A stretch of 54,596 bases of DNA from Anaerolineales bacterium (GCA_020850595.1 JADZEK010000108.1:1-54596), one strand, 5' to 3'. Numbered from the stretch's first letter, positions 44,295 to 54,443 are shown. Notes: generated by a model from the letters alone, not told the origin. Numbers and translations: made by a program.

Positions 44295-45512
44295 TTAGGG
44301 CGGCGGCAGGACGGTCCAGGGGTTGACGTACGCGCCCTTGTAGCGCACCTCGAAGTGCAGGTGCGGGCCGGAGGAGTTGCCGGTGCTGCCCGCCAGGCCG
44401 ATGAGGTTGCCCTGGAAGACGCTCTGGCCGCAGTCCACGTTCCACTGGCTGAGGTGGCCGTAGACGGTCTGCCAGCCATTGCCGTGGTCAATGACGATCA
44501 GGTTGCCATAGCCGTAGGCGTTCGGCCCGGCGTAGACGATGACGCCGCTGTCGGCCGCGTAGAGCGGGTCGCCCAGCTTGGCCTTGAGGTCGAGGCCGTG
44601 GTGGATGGCCGTGAAGTCGTAGCCGCTGAGGAAGTGGTTGTTGGCGGGCCAGACGAACGCGCCCGTGCCGACCGCGCCGGAGTAGCCGCCGGGGCATTGC
44701 CCGAAGTTCGTGCCGGCCGTCTCGGGCGTGTCGGTGCGGCTGATAGTCGGCACCTGCCACACGGCTAACTCGCGATGGCCGCCGGGCACCACCAGCCGCG
44801 CGCCCACCTGCACCCGCGGGTCGCTGGGGTCGAGGTTGTTGCTGGGCCAGTCCACAATGGCCTCGGGCGTCACCTCGTAAAACCCGGCGATCTTCTCCAG
44901 CGTGTCGCCGGCCGCCACCGTGTGATAGGTGCCGTCGGTGGGCAGGATGTTGAGCACCTGGCCGGGGAAGAGCAGGTGCGGGTCGTCCTTGAGCACGAAA
45001 TAGTTGCCCCACAGCACGGTCTCCGGCTGGAGGCCGAAGTTGTCGGCGATGCCGAACAGCGTGTCGCCCGGCTTCACCGTGTACGTAATCACATCGCTGC
45101 GCCCGCGGCTGGGGATGAGGGTATAGGGGTCGGCCAGGCGCTCGATGACGCTGCCGGCGGTGGGAGTGGGCGCGGCCAAGTCCGCGGGCAGCGCGCTGAT
45201 CACCTCTGCGGAGGCGCGCGGGTCGGGCGTCGGGCTGGGGGCGGCCAGGGCGGCCGCCGCGCCGGGGGGGGTGTCGAGGCTGGCCTTGTCGGCCAGGGCG
45301 CTGAGGAAGCCCAGGTTGAACTGGCGGGCCAGCACCAGCACCAGCAGGCCCACCAGCAGCAGGCCGTGGGTGGCGTAGCGCAGGATGACCTCGGCCCAGC
45401 CCGCGCGCACCAGGTCGGCCCACATGCGCGCCGGGCCGCTGACCGGGGGGGCGGGGTCGGGCGGCGGGGCCGGCGGGCGGTTAGGCTGCGATAGAAACGG
45501 CTCGGCCGCCAT
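44295..45512 (-). CDS. LysM and M23 peptidase-domain cell-wall hydrolase (copy A)
   Basis: A 405-aa envelope protein: cytoplasmic Pro-rich start, one membrane helix (about 46-62), a Pro/Ala linker, two LysM peptidoglycan-binding repeats (ITYTVKPGDTLFGIADNF and YHTVAAGDTLEKIAGFY), and a C-terminal M23 (LytM/lysostaphin-like) domain with the Zn ligands HHGLDLKAK and HLHFE. The metal site is complete, so it can be an active endopeptidase that cuts peptidoglycan cross-links. It lies 6 bp after its paralogue, forming an operon of two related genes. Confidence 0.9.
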   Translation of the reverse strand: MAAEPFLSQPNRPPAPPPDPAPPVSGPARMWADLVRAGWAEVILRYATHGLLLVGLLVLVLARQFNLGFLSALADKASLDTPPGAAAALAAPSPTPDPRASAEVISALPADLAAPTPTAGSVIERLADPYTLIPSRGRSDVITYTVKPGDTLFGIADNFGLQPETVLWGNYFVLKDDPHLLFPGQVLNILPTDGTYHTVAAGDTLEKIAGFYEVTPEAIVDWPSNNLDPSDPRVQVGARLVVPGGHRELAVWQVPTISRTDTPETAGTNFGQCPGGYSGAVGTGAFVWPANNHFLSGYDFTAIHHGLDLKAKLGDPLYAADSGVIVYAGPNAYGYGNLIVIDHGNGWQTVYGHLSQWNVDCGQSVFQGNLIGLAGSTGNSSGPHLHFEVRYKGAYVNPWTVLPPP

Positions 45513-45518
45513 GAACGC

Positions 45519-46694
45519 TTAGGGCAGATACAGCCAGGGGTTCACGCGGCCGTAGGTGTCGCTGCGCATCTCGAAGTGCAGGTGCGCGCCGGTGCTGTTG
45601 CCGGTGCTGCCAGACAGGCCGAGCACCTGGCCCTGGTAGATCGAGCCGCCGCAGGCGACGCTGATCTGGCTGAGGTGGGCGTAGGCGGTCTGCCAGCCGT
45701 TGCCGTGGTCAATGATGACCAGGTTGCCGTAACCGCGGTAGCTCCACCCGGCGAAGACCACCACGCCGGTGTCGCTGGCGTAGATGGGCGCGCCCATGCC
45801 GGCGGCGATGTCAACACCGGGGTGGCCGATGGGCAGGTAGTCGGTACCGGAGAGGTAGTGGTTGTTGGCCGGCCAGGCGAAGGTGTAGGTGCCGCTGGGG
45901 CCGGAGAACGGGCCGGAGCACGCGCCCGGCTCGCCGCTGTTGCTGCTGGGGCCGACGGTGCTGCGGGTGACGACCGGCAATTGCCAGACGATGCTGTCGC
46001 GCCAGCCGCCGGGGATGATGATGTTCTGGCCCTGCACCAGCAGCGGGTCGGAGGGGTCTAGGTTGTTGCCGGGGAAGTTGACGATGTCTTCCACCGTGCC
46101 GTGGAAGGCGGTGGCGATCTTCTCAATCGTGTCGCCGGGCTGCACCACGCGCAGCGCGCCGTTGACGGGCAGGATGTTCAGCTCCTGGCCGATGGACAGC
46201 GTGTTGGGGTTGTCGGCCAGCGCCGGGTTGCCCCACAAGATGGTTTCGGGCTCGAGGTTGAAGTTGGCGGCGATGATGAACAGGGTGTCGTTGGCGACAA
46301 CGGTGTACTTTTGCACCTCGTAGCGCGGGCGGGTGGGGATGATGGTGTGTACGTCAGCCAACCGGATGATGTCGGCCCCGTCGGCGGTGGGCGCCTCGGC
46401 TGGGATTTCGAGGATGAGCGGGGCGACGGTTGGCGTGGGAGTCACCGCCGCCCCGACCGCCACGGCGGCCGTGGCTGGGGGCGTGGCAGTCTGCGCCAGT
46501 TCGGGCGGCAGCGGCAGCGCGGCGCGGCTGAAATCCACGCGCGCCAGCCAGACGGCGGCGACCACCAGGCCCAGCGCCAGGCCGTGCGAGGCCAGCCGCA
46601 GCCAGAGATCGGGTTTTGCCAACGGAAGGCGCGCTTTCGGCGCGCTCAGGGAATCCGGGTTTGTCGAGGTGTCGGTAGCCAACCAATACTCCAT
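45519..46694 (-). CDS. LysM and M23 peptidase-domain cell-wall hydrolase (copy B)
   Basis: A 391-aa paralogue of the next gene with the same plan: membrane helix (about 36-55), two LysM repeats (YTVVANDTLFIIAANF and VVQPGDTIEKIATAF) and an M23 domain with GHPGVDIAAG and HLHFEM. The Zn site is intact. The two copies share the WPANNHxLSG and DHGNGWQTxYxHLSQ stretches, so they arose by tandem duplication, but the linkers and N-termini have diverged. The ATG at 46694 is preferred because GGGTGGGG precedes it; in-frame starts farther up lack a binding site. Confidence 0.9.
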   Translation of the reverse strand: MEYWLATDTSTNPDSLSAPKARLPLAKPDLWLRLASHGLALGLVVAAVWLARVDFSRAALPLPPELAQTATPPATAAVAVGAAVTPTPTVAPLILEIPAEAPTADGADIIRLADVHTIIPTRPRYEVQKYTVVANDTLFIIAANFNLEPETILWGNPALADNPNTLSIGQELNILPVNGALRVVQPGDTIEKIATAFHGTVEDIVNFPGNNLDPSDPLLVQGQNIIIPGGWRDSIVWQLPVVTRSTVGPSSNSGEPGACSGPFSGPSGTYTFAWPANNHYLSGTDYLPIGHPGVDIAAGMGAPIYASDTGVVVFAGWSYRGYGNLVIIDHGNGWQTAYAHLSQISVACGGSIYQGQVLGLSGSTGNSTGAHLHFEMRSDTYGRVNPWLYLP

Positions 46695-46896
46695 CCCCAC
46701 CCGCCGGCCAGCCGGGAGGGAGGTGGGCATGATAACAGGCTGGCGGGGGGAGTCAAGTTGACATAAGGATGCACGAAGAGACAAGTTGCGGGGCTGAGGC
46801 GGCCACACGGAGGGCGAGGGGAGGGGGACTCAGGGCGGCGGAGGGAAGGCGGGCTGCAGGGGGAATGCGCTGCGCACGAAAGGCCGTACAAAGCAA

Positions 46897-46920
46897 CGGG
46901 CCGCCCTGGTAGGCGGCCCG
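46897..46920 (-). terminator. Terminator of rho
   Basis: A perfect 9-bp GC stem (46897-46905 and 46912-46920) with a 6-nt loop. On the minus strand it is followed by TTGCTTTG, 32 bp past the rho stop. The gap 46695-46951 holds nothing else I can support. Confidence 0.65.
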
Positions 46921-46951
46921 CAAGGAATGCAAGGGCAATGCGACGGCGCAG

Positions 46952-48238
46952 TTAGCGGCCGTGGCCGTTCTTGCCGAGCGACTCGAGGAACTCCATGTTG
47001 CTGTCAGTCTGGCGAAGCTGCTCCAGGATGGCCTCGGTGGCGTTGGTCAGATCAAGGCCCGCGCCGTTGGGGGGCGGGGTGACCATCTGGCCGAACATGC
47101 GGCGCATGAGCCAGACGCGCTGGGTGATATCCGGCCCGAGCAACAGCTCCTCGCGGCGGGTGGACGAGCGCTCGATGTCGAAGGCCGGGAAAATGCGGCG
47201 CTCCTGCAGCTTGCGGCTCAGGTGCAGTTCCATGTTGCCCGTGCCCTTGAACTCCTCGTAGACCACGTCGTCCATGCGCGAGCCGGTGTCCACCAGGCAG
47301 GTCGCCACGATGGTCAGCGAGCCGCCTTCTTCCAGGTTGCGGGCGGCGCCAAAGAACTTCTTGGGCGGGTAGAGCGCGGCCGGGTCGAGGCCGCCGGAGA
47401 GCGTGCGGCCGGAGGGGTTGACCACCAGGTTGTAGGCGCGGGCCAGGCGGGTGAGCGAGTCGAGCAGGATGGCGACGTGCCGGCCGCCCTCCACCAGGCG
47501 CTTGGCGCGCTCCAGGGCCATCTCCGCCACGCGCACGTGGCTGGTCACCGGCTCGTCGAAGGTCGAGGCAATCACCTCGGCGTCCACCGAGCGGTCCATG
47601 TCGGTCACTTCTTCCGGGCGTTCGCCGATGAGGGTGACCATCAGGTGCACGTCGGGGTAGTTGCGGCTGATGGCGTTGGCGACTTCCTTGAGCACGGTCG
47701 TCTTGCCGGCCTTGGGCGGCGAGACGATCAGGCCGCGCTGGCCCTTGCCGATGGGGGCGATCAGGTTCAGGAAGCGGGTGCTGAGGACGTTTTTGTTGGT
47801 TTCCAGGTCGAAGCGCACATCGGGGAAGATGGGGGTGAGGGTCTCGAAGTTGGGGCGCTTCTTGGCCTGCTCGGGGTCCATGCCGTTGACGGTCTCGACG
47901 CGCAGCAGGCCGTAATACTTCTCCGAGTCCTTGGGCGAGCGCACCTGGCCGATGACCATGTCGCCGGTGCGCAGGCCGAAGCGCCGAATCTGCGACTGGG
48001 AGACGTAGATGTCTTCGGCGCCGGGCATGAGGTGCTCGGCGCGCAGGAAGCCGATGCCGTCTTCGACGATCTCCAGCACGCCGCCGCGCAGCTCCAGGCC
48101 CTGTTTTTCGGCGTTGGCCCGCAGCAGGCGGACGATGAGCTCATCTTTCTTGAGGCGGGTGTAGGCGGGGATGCTCCAATCGCGCGCCACAACGCGCAGC
48201 TGCTCCAGGGTCTTAGGCTGTAGATCGGTAATATCCAT
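46952..48238 (-). CDS. rho: Transcription termination factor Rho
   Basis: A hexameric RNA-dependent ATPase that ends transcription at Rho sites. It is 428 aa: an N-terminal Rho_N helix domain ([25 protein letters not shown]), the OB-fold RNA-binding domain ([33 protein letters not shown]), and an ATPase domain with the Walker A motif PPKAGKTT, Walker [14 protein letters not shown], and the secondary-site loops. All standard motifs are intact and no insertion is seen. It has its own promoter overlapping the end of glpX and a leader of about 175 nt, fitting the autoregulation by attenuation known for rho. Confidence 0.97.
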   Translation of the reverse strand: MDITDLQPKTLEQLRVVARDWSIPAYTRLKKDELIVRLLRANAEKQGLELRGGVLEIVEDGIGFLRAEHLMPGAEDIYVSQSQIRRFGLRTGDMVIGQVRSPKDSEKYYGLLRVETVNGMDPEQAKKRPNFETLTPIFPDVRFDLETNKNVLSTRFLNLIAPIGKGQRGLIVSPPKAGKTTVLKEVANAISRNYPDVHLMVTLIGERPEEVTDMDRSVDAEVIASTFDEPVTSHVRVAEMALERAKRLVEGGRHVAILLDSLTRLARAYNLVVNPSGRTLSGGLDPAALYPPKKFFGAARNLEEGGSLTIVATCLVDTGSRMDDVVYEEFKGTGNMELHLSRKLQERRIFPAFDIERSSTRREELLLGPDITQRVWLMRRMFGQMVTPPPNGAGLDLTNATEAILEQLRQTDSNMEFLESLGKNGHGR

Positions 48239-48420
48239 ACTTCGACTCCCAATAGCGCACGGGCACCGGCCGCCGGCTGAGGAAGGGCGAGAGTCGCCGC
48301 GTCCTGCCGCGGATTAATCGGTCACACGTGAGAGTGCTCAGTTTTCAACCAGAACAACGAGTATCGGTCTGCCTAGATTGGGGAAAAGAGGCCCGAATGC
48401 TTGGGGATTGACTGGGTGGT

Positions 48421-48449
48421 ATCATAGCATAAAAGCCGCCGGTCGTCAA
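48421..48449 (-). promoter_or_regulatory. Promoter of rho
   Basis: On the minus strand, TTGACG (48449-48444), a 17-bp spacer and TATGAT (48426-48421) form a near-consensus housekeeping promoter. The -35 overlaps the glpX stop codon. Transcription would start near 48414, leaving an untranslated leader of about 175 nt before rho. Confidence 0.75.
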
Positions 48450-49432
48450 TCGTATTTTACCTGGCTAAATTGCATGAGTTTGTCCCAGCGGTGGCGGGCG
48501 ACGATCTCGCGCACCGTGCCGGATTTGGAGCGCATGACGAGCGAGTGGGTGCGGGCGCCATTACCGTAGTACTTGACGCCGTCGAGCAGTTCGCCGTCGG
48601 TGATGCCGGTGGCGGCGAAGAAGACGTTGTCGGAGCGCACCAGGTCGTTAATGGTGAGGATGCGGGTGTGGTCGAAGCCCAATTCGCGGGCTTTCTGGAT
48701 TTCGGTGTCGTTGCGCGCCCACAGGCGGCCTTGAATCTCGCCGCCCATGGCCTTGAGGGCGCAGGCTGAGATCACGCCTTCCGGGCTGCCGCCGATGCCC
48801 ATGAGCACGTCTACGCCGGAGTCGGGCCAGGCGGTCATCAGGGCGCCGGCCACGTCGCCGTCGGTGATGAGGCGGATGCGGGCGCCGGCGCGGCGGATGT
48901 CAGCGATGAGCTTTTCATGGCGAGGCCGGTCGAGCACCACCACGGTCAGGTCGGCGAGTTCCTTGCCCTTGGCGCGGGCCACGCTGCGCAGGTTGACCAG
49001 GGGCGTGGCTTCAATGTCAATGACGCCTTTGGCTTCGGGGCCGACGGCGATCTTTTCCATGTAGACCATCGGGCCGGGGTCGAGCATGCTGCCGCGGTCG
49101 GCGATGGCGACGGTGGCGAGCGAGTTGGCTTTGCCCAGGGCCAGCAGGCGGGTGCCATCTATGGGGTCCACGGCGATATCCACGTCGGGTTCGGCGCCGG
49201 TGCCGAGCACTTCGCCGTTGTAGAGCATGGGGGCTTCGTCTTTTTCGCCCTCGCCGATGATGATGATGCCGTTCATCTCGACGGTGTTGAGCACCAGCCG
49301 CATGGCGTCCACGGCGGCCTGGTCGCTGCCTTCTTTATCGCCCCGCCCCATGAAGCGGCCGGCGGCCAGGGCGGCGGCCTCGGTCACGCGCACCAACTCC
49401 AGCGCCAGGTTGCGAGAGGGTTTTTCGCTCAT
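48446..49432 (-). CDS. glpX: Fructose-1,6-bisphosphatase class II
   Basis: Converts fructose 1,6-bisphosphate to fructose 6-phosphate in gluconeogenesis; metal-dependent and lithium-sensitive family. It is 328 aa with the conserved GEGEKDEAPMLYNGE and DIAVDPIDGT metal-binding segments, PRHEKLI, and GIGGSPEGVISACALK. It lies just downstream of cdsA in the same direction (28 bp gap) and may be co-transcribed with the frr-uppS-cdsA genes. Confidence 0.96.
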   Translation of the reverse strand: MSEKPSRNLALELVRVTEAAALAAGRFMGRGDKEGSDQAAVDAMRLVLNTVEMNGIIIIGEGEKDEAPMLYNGEVLGTGAEPDVDIAVDPIDGTRLLALGKANSLATVAIADRGSMLDPGPMVYMEKIAVGPEAKGVIDIEATPLVNLRSVARAKGKELADLTVVVLDRPRHEKLIADIRRAGARIRLITDGDVAGALMTAWPDSGVDVLMGIGGSPEGVISACALKAMGGEIQGRLWARNDTEIQKARELGFDHTRILTINDLVRSDNVFFAATGITDGELLDGVKYYGNGARTHSLVMRSKSGTVREIVARHRWDKLMQFSQVKYD

Positions 49433-49460
49433 GGGGGCATCCTTGCTGGGCGGCGGCTGG

Positions 49461-50354
49461 TCAGCCGCCGGCCAGGGCGCGAACGAGCAAGAGAAAGTAG
49501 TAGCCGAGCGGCACGGCCACGAGCCAGGAGTCTATGCGGTCGAGGGCGCCGCCGTGCCCGGCGATGAGCGCGCCGGCGTCTTTGACGCCGCTCTGGCGCT
49601 TGATCATGGAGACGCCCAGGTCGCCGAACGGCCCAAGCGCGCCGACGAGCAGGCCGAGCACGCCGCCGGTCTGCCAGGTGAGCAGGCCCGCCGGGCCGGC
49701 CCCCAGCCCCCACAGGACGCCCAGCCCGGCGCCGGCCAGGCCGCCCCACAGCACGCTGCCGGCGTAGCCTTCCCAGGTCTTGCGCGGGCTGAGGCGCGGG
49801 GCCATGGGCCGGGGGATCAGGCGGCGGCCAAAGAGCCGGCCAAACAGGTAGGCGCCGGTGTCGGCCAGCCACATGCTGGTAAGGGCGGCGACGAGCCACC
49901 ACAGGCCGGCCGGCTCGGCGCGCAGCAAGATGAAGTAGCGCCCCAGCCAGCCCAGATAGAATATGCCCCCGAGGGTGACGACGAAATCGGTGCCGGAGGC
50001 AGGCGCGCCGCGTTCGTAGTCTACCAGGTGCCAGATCAGCGCAGCGGCAATCAGCAGCGCGGGCAGCAGGTGGGCGGGGCTGAGGGCCGAGAAGTGGGCG
50101 CTCAGGGCCAGCAGGGCCACGCCGGCGAGCACGAGCGGCTTGGCCGGGCGGTAGTGGGTGTGGGCGAACAGGCGGGTGTATTCACGCCCGGCCACTCCGA
50201 GCAAGGCGGCGACGATGAGGGCGTAGGGCCAGCCGCCGATGTCAATGACAAGCAGGGCGGCCGGGATGAGCACGATGCTGACGGCCAGCCGGTCAAACAG
50301 GTCGCCGGAGGGCGGCGCGGCGGCCGAGCGGGCCTCAGTTGCCGGAAGCCGCAT
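49461..50354 (-). CDS. cdsA: Phosphatidate cytidylyltransferase
   Basis: Makes CDP-diacylglycerol from phosphatidate and CTP for phospholipid synthesis, in the inner membrane. It is 297 aa with about eight hydrophobic helices. The CDS signature is complete near the C-terminus: [20 protein letters not shown] followed by [16 protein letters not shown] is also conserved. The ATG at 50354 lies inside the uppS end, overlapping it by 20 bp; a longer open frame exists but would begin deep in uppS. The order uppS-cdsA is the common bacterial arrangement. Confidence 0.94.
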   Translation of the reverse strand: MRLPATEARSAAAPPSGDLFDRLAVSIVLIPAALLVIDIGGWPYALIVAALLGVAGREYTRLFAHTHYRPAKPLVLAGVALLALSAHFSALSPAHLLPALLIAAALIWHLVDYERGAPASGTDFVVTLGGIFYLGWLGRYFILLRAEPAGLWWLVAALTSMWLADTGAYLFGRLFGRRLIPRPMAPRLSPRKTWEGYAGSVLWGGLAGAGLGVLWGLGAGPAGLLTWQTGGVLGLLVGALGPFGDLGVSMIKRQSGVKDAGALIAGHGGALDRIDSWLVAVPLGYYFLLLVRALAGG

Positions 50355-51078
50355 CGGGCACGGCCTTGGGTTTGAGCTGGGCCGAGACCAGGCCAAAGCG
50401 GCGCTCGCGCCGGCCGAAGTGCTCGAGGGCCAGGCGGAACTGCTCTTTGTCGAAGTCGGGCCAGTAGACATCGGCGGCGTAGTATTCGGCGTAGGCGCCT
50501 TGCCAGAGCAGGAAGTTGGAAACGCGCAGTTCGCCGGCGGTGCGGATGATGAGGTCGGGGTCGGGCTGGCCGGCGGTGAAGAGGTAGCGGCTGACCAGGT
50601 CGGCGTCTACGGCGTCGGGCTGCAGGCCGTCGGCGAGCATCTGGCGGATGGCGTGGACGATCTCGTCGCGGCCGCCGTAATTGAAGGCGACGTTGAGGAT
50701 CAGGCGGTCGTTGGCGCGGGTGCGCTCGATGGCCTGGCGCACCTTTTTTTGGATGGAGGGCAGCAGGCCTTCGAGCCGGCCGATGTGGCGCAGCTGGACG
50801 CCCTGGCGATTCAACTCTTCCAGTTCGCGGTCGAGGACTTCGTTGAGGATGAACATCAGGCCGTCTACTTCTTCGCGGGGACGGCCCCAGTTTTCGGTGG
50901 AGAAGGCGTAGATGGTGAAGTGTTTGACGCCGAACTCGACACAGGCGGTGATAATGCGGCGCAGGTTCTCGACGCCGGCGCGGTGGCCGGCCAGGCGCGG
51001 CAGGCCGCGGCTGAGGGCCCAGCGCCCATTGCCATCCATGATGATGGCGACATGCGTGGGAACTCTCGCAGGATCCAT
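50335..51078 (-). CDS. uppS: Isoprenyl (undecaprenyl) diphosphate synthase
   Basis: A cis-prenyltransferase that builds the lipid carrier for cell-wall synthesis from isopentenyl diphosphate. It is 247 aa with catalytic D15 in [25 protein letters not shown], the STENWGRP segment, and the C-terminal [19 protein letters not shown] and [14 protein letters not shown] signatures. The ATG shares one base with the frr stop (TAATG), indicating coupled translation. Confidence 0.95.
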   Translation of the reverse strand: MDPARVPTHVAIIMDGNGRWALSRGLPRLAGHRAGVENLRRIITACVEFGVKHFTIYAFSTENWGRPREEVDGLMFILNEVLDRELEELNRQGVQLRHIGRLEGLLPSIQKKVRQAIERTRANDRLILNVAFNYGGRDEIVHAIRQMLADGLQPDAVDADLVSRYLFTAGQPDPDLIIRTAGELRVSNFLLWQGAYAEYYAADVYWPDFDKEQFRLALEHFGRRERRFGLVSAQLKPKAVPDAASGN

Positions 51079-51635
51079 TAGATTTCCATGATCTCGGCCT
51101 CTTTGCGCGAGCCGAGTTCAGCGATGCGCTCCACATAGCGGTCGGTGAGCTTTTGCAGCTCGGTCTCGCCGCGCTCGAGGTCGTCTTCGGAGATGAGCTT
51201 TTCTTTCTCGAATTCGCGCAAATCGTCGTGAACGGCGCGGCGGATGTTGCGGACGGCCACGCGCGCGTCTTCGAGGCGGTGGTGGACGACTTTGGTGAGC
51301 TGCTTGCGGCGCTCTTCGGTCAGGGCGGGGATGCCCAGGCGGATGAGCTTGCCGTCGTTGTTGGGGGTCAGCCCCAGGTCGGAGGCCAAGATGGCGCGCT
51401 CGATGTCTTTGAGGGAGCTGAGGTCGTAGGGCTTGATGGTCAGCAGGCGCGGCTCGGGGGCCGAGATGGTGGCCAGCTGCTGGAGGGGTGTGGCCGTGCC
51501 GTAATACTCGACTTCCAGGCGCTCAACGAGGGCAGGCGAGGCCCGGCCGGTGCGCACGGTGCTCAGGTCGGTGGTCAGGGCCGTGATGGCGCCTTTCATG
51601 CGGTCTTCCGCTTCAAGCAGCGCGTCTTTTATCAT
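51078..51635 (-). CDS. frr: Ribosome recycling factor
   Basis: Releases ribosomes from mRNA after termination, with EF-G. It is 185 aa with the normal two-domain pattern: [57 protein letters not shown], and [29 protein letters not shown]. It is the first gene of the frr-uppS-cdsA group and is separated from pyrH upstream by about 340 bp. Confidence 0.97.
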   Translation of the reverse strand: MIKDALLEAEDRMKGAITALTTDLSTVRTGRASPALVERLEVEYYGTATPLQQLATISAPEPRLLTIKPYDLSSLKDIERAILASDLGLTPNNDGKLIRLGIPALTEERRKQLTKVVHHRLEDARVAVRNIRRAVHDDLREFEKEKLISEDDLERGETELQKLTDRYVERIAELGSRKEAEIMEI

Positions 51636-51764
51636 GCGGATCGTCCTTGCCGCTGCGCGGCGGGCGGGCCGGCGCGAGGCCGACGCCCACCGGCGGCGTG
51701 AGGGGTGCGAGCGTTAGGTTAAGCATACTCGCCCCGGGCGGGACACGCAAGCCCAGGCGAGGCG

Positions 51765-51914
51765 GGGGTGCATCCGATAGTTTTGGCCGCTTTCGGTCTT
51801 GGCGCGCCTGGCGGTTGACGCTTCGCAGCGCGGCCACATAACGCGCAGCCCCGCCTCGCGGGGTTGGGAAAGCAGCGCCATTTCGCGGGCGGCCAATAAA
51901 TCCGGATGCACCCC
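51765..51914. repeat. Candidate 150-bp palindrome-bounded element between pyrH and frr
   Basis: The only structure seen in the 338-bp pyrH-frr gap. A perfect 12-bp inverted pair, GGGGTGCATCCG at 51765-51776 and its complement at 51903-51914, brackets about 126 bp of non-coding DNA. It looks like a small non-autonomous element or a dispersed repeat. The gap is unusual because pyrH and frr are normally adjacent. No gene is supported here. Confidence 0.4.
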
Positions 51915-51973
51915 GAGGCGGCGGGCGGCTCAAGGGGGGCCGGGGGGTTGCGCGGCGCTCCCGGGCCGCCCGG

Positions 51974-52693
51974 CTAACGGGTGATGAGGGTGCCGACCGG
52001 CTCGCCGAGCATGGCGCGGTGCAGGTCGTTGTCGTTCCACAGGTTGAGCACCAGGATGGGCAGGTTGTTGTCCATGCACAGGCTGATGGCGGTGCTGTCG
52101 AGGACTTTGAGGCGGCGGTTGAGGGCCTCGATGTAGGTGAGGGTCTCGAACTTCTGGGCGCCGGGGTTGGTCTTGGGGTCGGCGTCGTACACGCCGTCTA
52201 CCTTGGTGGCCTTGATGACGATGTCGGCGTCAATTTCCATGGCGCGCAGGGCGGCGGCGCTGTCGGTAGTGAAGTAGGGGTTGCCGGTGCCGGCGGCGAA
52301 GATGACGACGCGGCCTTTTTCCAGGTGGCGGATGGCGCGGCGGCGGATGTAAGGCTCGGCGACGGCGCGCATTTCCAGGGCGGTCATGGCGCGGGTGACG
52401 GTGCCGCCGCGCTCGAGGGCGTCTTGCAGGGCCAGGGCGTTCATGACGGTGCCGATCATGCCGATGTAGTCGGCGGTGGCGCGCTCCATGCCGTGTTCGA
52501 GGCCTTCGCGGCCGCGCCACAGGTTGCCGCCGCCGATGACCAGGGCCACCTGGGTGCCCATGTTGAGCACGGTGCGCACCCGGGCGGCGATTTCCTCGGC
52601 GCGGGTGGGGTCAATGCCGTGCCCGCCTTCGGTGGTCGCCAGCGCTTCGCCCCCCAGCTTGAGCAAGATCCGTTGATATTTTGCGGCAGCCAT
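51974..52693 (-). CDS. pyrH: UMP kinase
   Basis: Phosphorylates UMP to UDP in pyrimidine nucleotide synthesis. It is 239 aa of the amino-acid-kinase family: [74 protein letters not shown] and [13 protein letters not shown] are all diagnostic. It follows tsf after an intrinsic terminator, in the usual rpsB-tsf-pyrH-frr order. Confidence 0.97.
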   Translation of the reverse strand: MAAAKYQRILLKLGGEALATTEGGHGIDPTRAEEIAARVRTVLNMGTQVALVIGGGNLWRGREGLEHGMERATADYIGMIGTVMNALALQDALERGGTVTRAMTALEMRAVAEPYIRRRAIRHLEKGRVVIFAAGTGNPYFTTDSAAALRAMEIDADIVIKATKVDGVYDADPKTNPGAQKFETLTYIEALNRRLKVLDSTAISLCMDNNLPILVLNLWNDNDLHRAMLGEPVGTLITR

Positions 52694-52750
52694 TGGTGGG
52701 TTACCTCGGTGGAGTGTGCGCCCCGGCCCGCGCCCAGCGCGGGCCGCTAT

Positions 52751-52788
52751 AAAAAACCGGGTGGCTGCTGGTGGGCAGTCACCCGGTT
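52751..52788 (-). terminator. Intrinsic terminator between tsf and pyrH
   Basis: A 14-bp stem with one wobble (52755-52768 and 52775-52788) followed on the minus strand by six Ts (plus-strand A run at 52751-52756). It starts 10 bp after the tsf stop. It should end most rpsB-tsf transcripts, leaving pyrH to read-through or its own promoter. Confidence 0.88.
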
Positions 52789-52798
52789 AAGCACCCGG

Positions 52799-53398
52799 TT
52801 AGGAAGCTTCGCCCAATTCCCAGCGGGCGAACCGGCGAATGATGATGTTCTCGCCGATGACGGAGACGGTGGTCTTGAGCAACTCACCGATGGTGAAGGC
52901 TTCGTCCTTGACGAAGGGCTGCTGGAGCAGGCAGGTTTCCTGGTAGAACTTTTCTAGGCGGCCGGCAACGATGCGGTCGAGCACCTTTTCGGGCTTGCCT
53001 TCTTGCAGCGCCCGATTGCGGGCGATGGTCTTTTCGCTTTCGAGCACCTCGGCCGGCACGTCGGCCATGTCCATGTAGCGCGGGGCGGCGGCGGCGATGT
53101 GCAGGGCCAGGTCGTGGGCGAAGACGCGGAACTGTTCGGTGCGAGCGACGAAGTCGGTTTCGCAGTTGACTTCGACCATGACGCCGACGCGGCCGCCGCC
53201 GTGGGAGTAAAGCTCGACGAGGCCGTCTTTGGCTTCGCGGCCGACCTTTTTGGCGGCGGCGGCCAGGCCCTTCTCGCGCAGGTAGGCCACGGCCTGGCCG
53301 AAGTCGCCGCCATGGGCGGCGAGGGCCTTACGGCAATCGAGCACGCCCGCGCCGGTGGCTTCGCGCAGTTCTTTAACTTGAGCAGCAGTAATTTCCAT
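52799..53398 (-). CDS. tsf: Translation elongation factor Ts (short form)
   Basis: The nucleotide exchange factor for EF-Tu. It has the N-terminal UBA-like domain ([19 protein letters not shown]), the core contact [12 protein letters not shown] with the TDFV motif, and [17 protein letters not shown] at the end. At 199 aa it lacks the second half of the core and the C-terminal module of E. coli EF-Ts (283 aa), like the short Thermus-type protein. The ATG at 53398 begins the UBA domain directly; the open frame upstream overlaps rpsB. Confidence 0.96.
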   Translation of the reverse strand: MEITAAQVKELREATGAGVLDCRKALAAHGGDFGQAVAYLREKGLAAAAKKVGREAKDGLVELYSHGGGRVGVMVEVNCETDFVARTEQFRVFAHDLALHIAAAAPRYMDMADVPAEVLESEKTIARNRALQEGKPEKVLDRIVAGRLEKFYQETCLLQQPFVKDEAFTIGELLKTTVSVIGENIIIRRFARWELGEAS

Positions 53399-53411
53399 TC
53401 CGAAACCTTTT

Positions 53412-54284
53412 CTAGCCTTGCGCCGCGGGCGACTCGGCGCCGGCGCTCGCGGCGGTGTCGGGCGCGGCGGCGGCGCTCTCTTCAAAGGCCAGTTCGCCCG
53501 ACTGCATCTTCGCCAGGGTGGCGGGGCCGAGCAGTTCTTCTTCCTTGAAATCCACTTCGCCGTAGCTTTCGCCTTGCTCGGCCGGGCCGCTGTCGTCCTT
53601 GCGCATGGCGCGGCCTTCGAGCACAGCATCGGCCACCTGGGCGGTGAGCAGCTTGATGGCGCGGATGGCGTCGTCGTTGGCGGGGATGACGTAATCCACG
53701 CCGCCGGGGTCGCAGTTGGTGTCCACCAGGGCGATGACGGGGATCTTCAGGATGTTGGCTTCGTGGACGGCGGTGTCTTCGCGGCGCACGTCCACGATGA
53801 AGATCAGCTCCGGCAGCTTGGTCAGGTCGCGGATGCCGCCCAGGCGGTCTTGGAGCTTGATGATTTCGCGGCCGAGGATCAGGCCTTCTTTCTTGGTCAG
53901 GCGCTCGAAGTCGCCGGTGTCGCGGCGCTCTTCGAGTTTCTTTAGCTCGGCAATGCGGTCTTTGATGGTCTTCCAGTTGGTGAGCGTGCCGCCCAGCCAG
54001 CGCTGGTTGATGTAGGGCATGCCGCAGCGCTCGGCCTCTTTCTGGATGGATTCTTGGGCCTGGCGCTTGGTGCCGACGAACAGGATAGTGCCGCCGGCCA
54101 GGGCGGTGCTGCGCACCAGGGCGTAGACATCGTTGAGCGCGGTGACGGTCTGCTGCAGGTCAATGATGTGGATGCCGTTGCGCTCGGTGAAGATGTAGGG
54201 CTTCATGCGCGGGTTCCACTTGCGGGTGCGGTGGCCAAAGTGGACGCCCGTTTCGAGCAGGGCCTTCATGGAGATGGGGGCCAT
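53412..54284 (-). CDS. rpsB: 30S ribosomal protein S2
   Basis: A component of the small ribosomal subunit. It opens [32 protein letters not shown], and has [30 protein letters not shown] and [20 protein letters not shown], all conserved. It is 290 aa, longer than most S2 proteins (about 240-260 aa), because of an acidic and Ala-rich tail after residue 230, a common addition in some phyla. It is the first gene of the rpsB-tsf unit, with tsf following after 13 bp. Confidence 0.97.
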   Translation of the reverse strand: MAPISMKALLETGVHFGHRTRKWNPRMKPYIFTERNGIHIIDLQQTVTALNDVYALVRSTALAGGTILFVGTKRQAQESIQKEAERCGMPYINQRWLGGTLTNWKTIKDRIAELKKLEERRDTGDFERLTKKEGLILGREIIKLQDRLGGIRDLTKLPELIFIVDVRREDTAVHEANILKIPVIALVDTNCDPGGVDYVIPANDDAIRAIKLLTAQVADAVLEGRAMRKDDSGPAEQGESYGEVDFKEEELLGPATLAKMQSGELAFEESAAAAPDTAASAGAESPAAQG

Positions 54285-54434
54285 GGGGGGTAAAACTCCT
54301 TATGCGTTAGGCTAAGGCCGCTTTCACTCCGGCGCGCCGCGCCTCCCACAGGGAGACGCACGCACGCGCCAGTCCAGCCGGCCTGAATAGTCTGCCGATC
54401 CTTACGCGTTAGCGTACGACGGCAGCCGGGGGGC

Positions 54435-54443
54435 ATATTACCA
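54435..54443 (-). promoter_or_regulatory. Extended -10 promoter of the rpsB operon
   Basis: On the minus strand TG-G-TAATAT forms an extended -10 element. Transcription would start near 54428, giving a leader of about 140 nt. The leader contains two copies of a GCGTTAG motif, about 54304-54310 and 54406-54412; a third copy lies upstream of the promoter. Confidence 0.5.
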
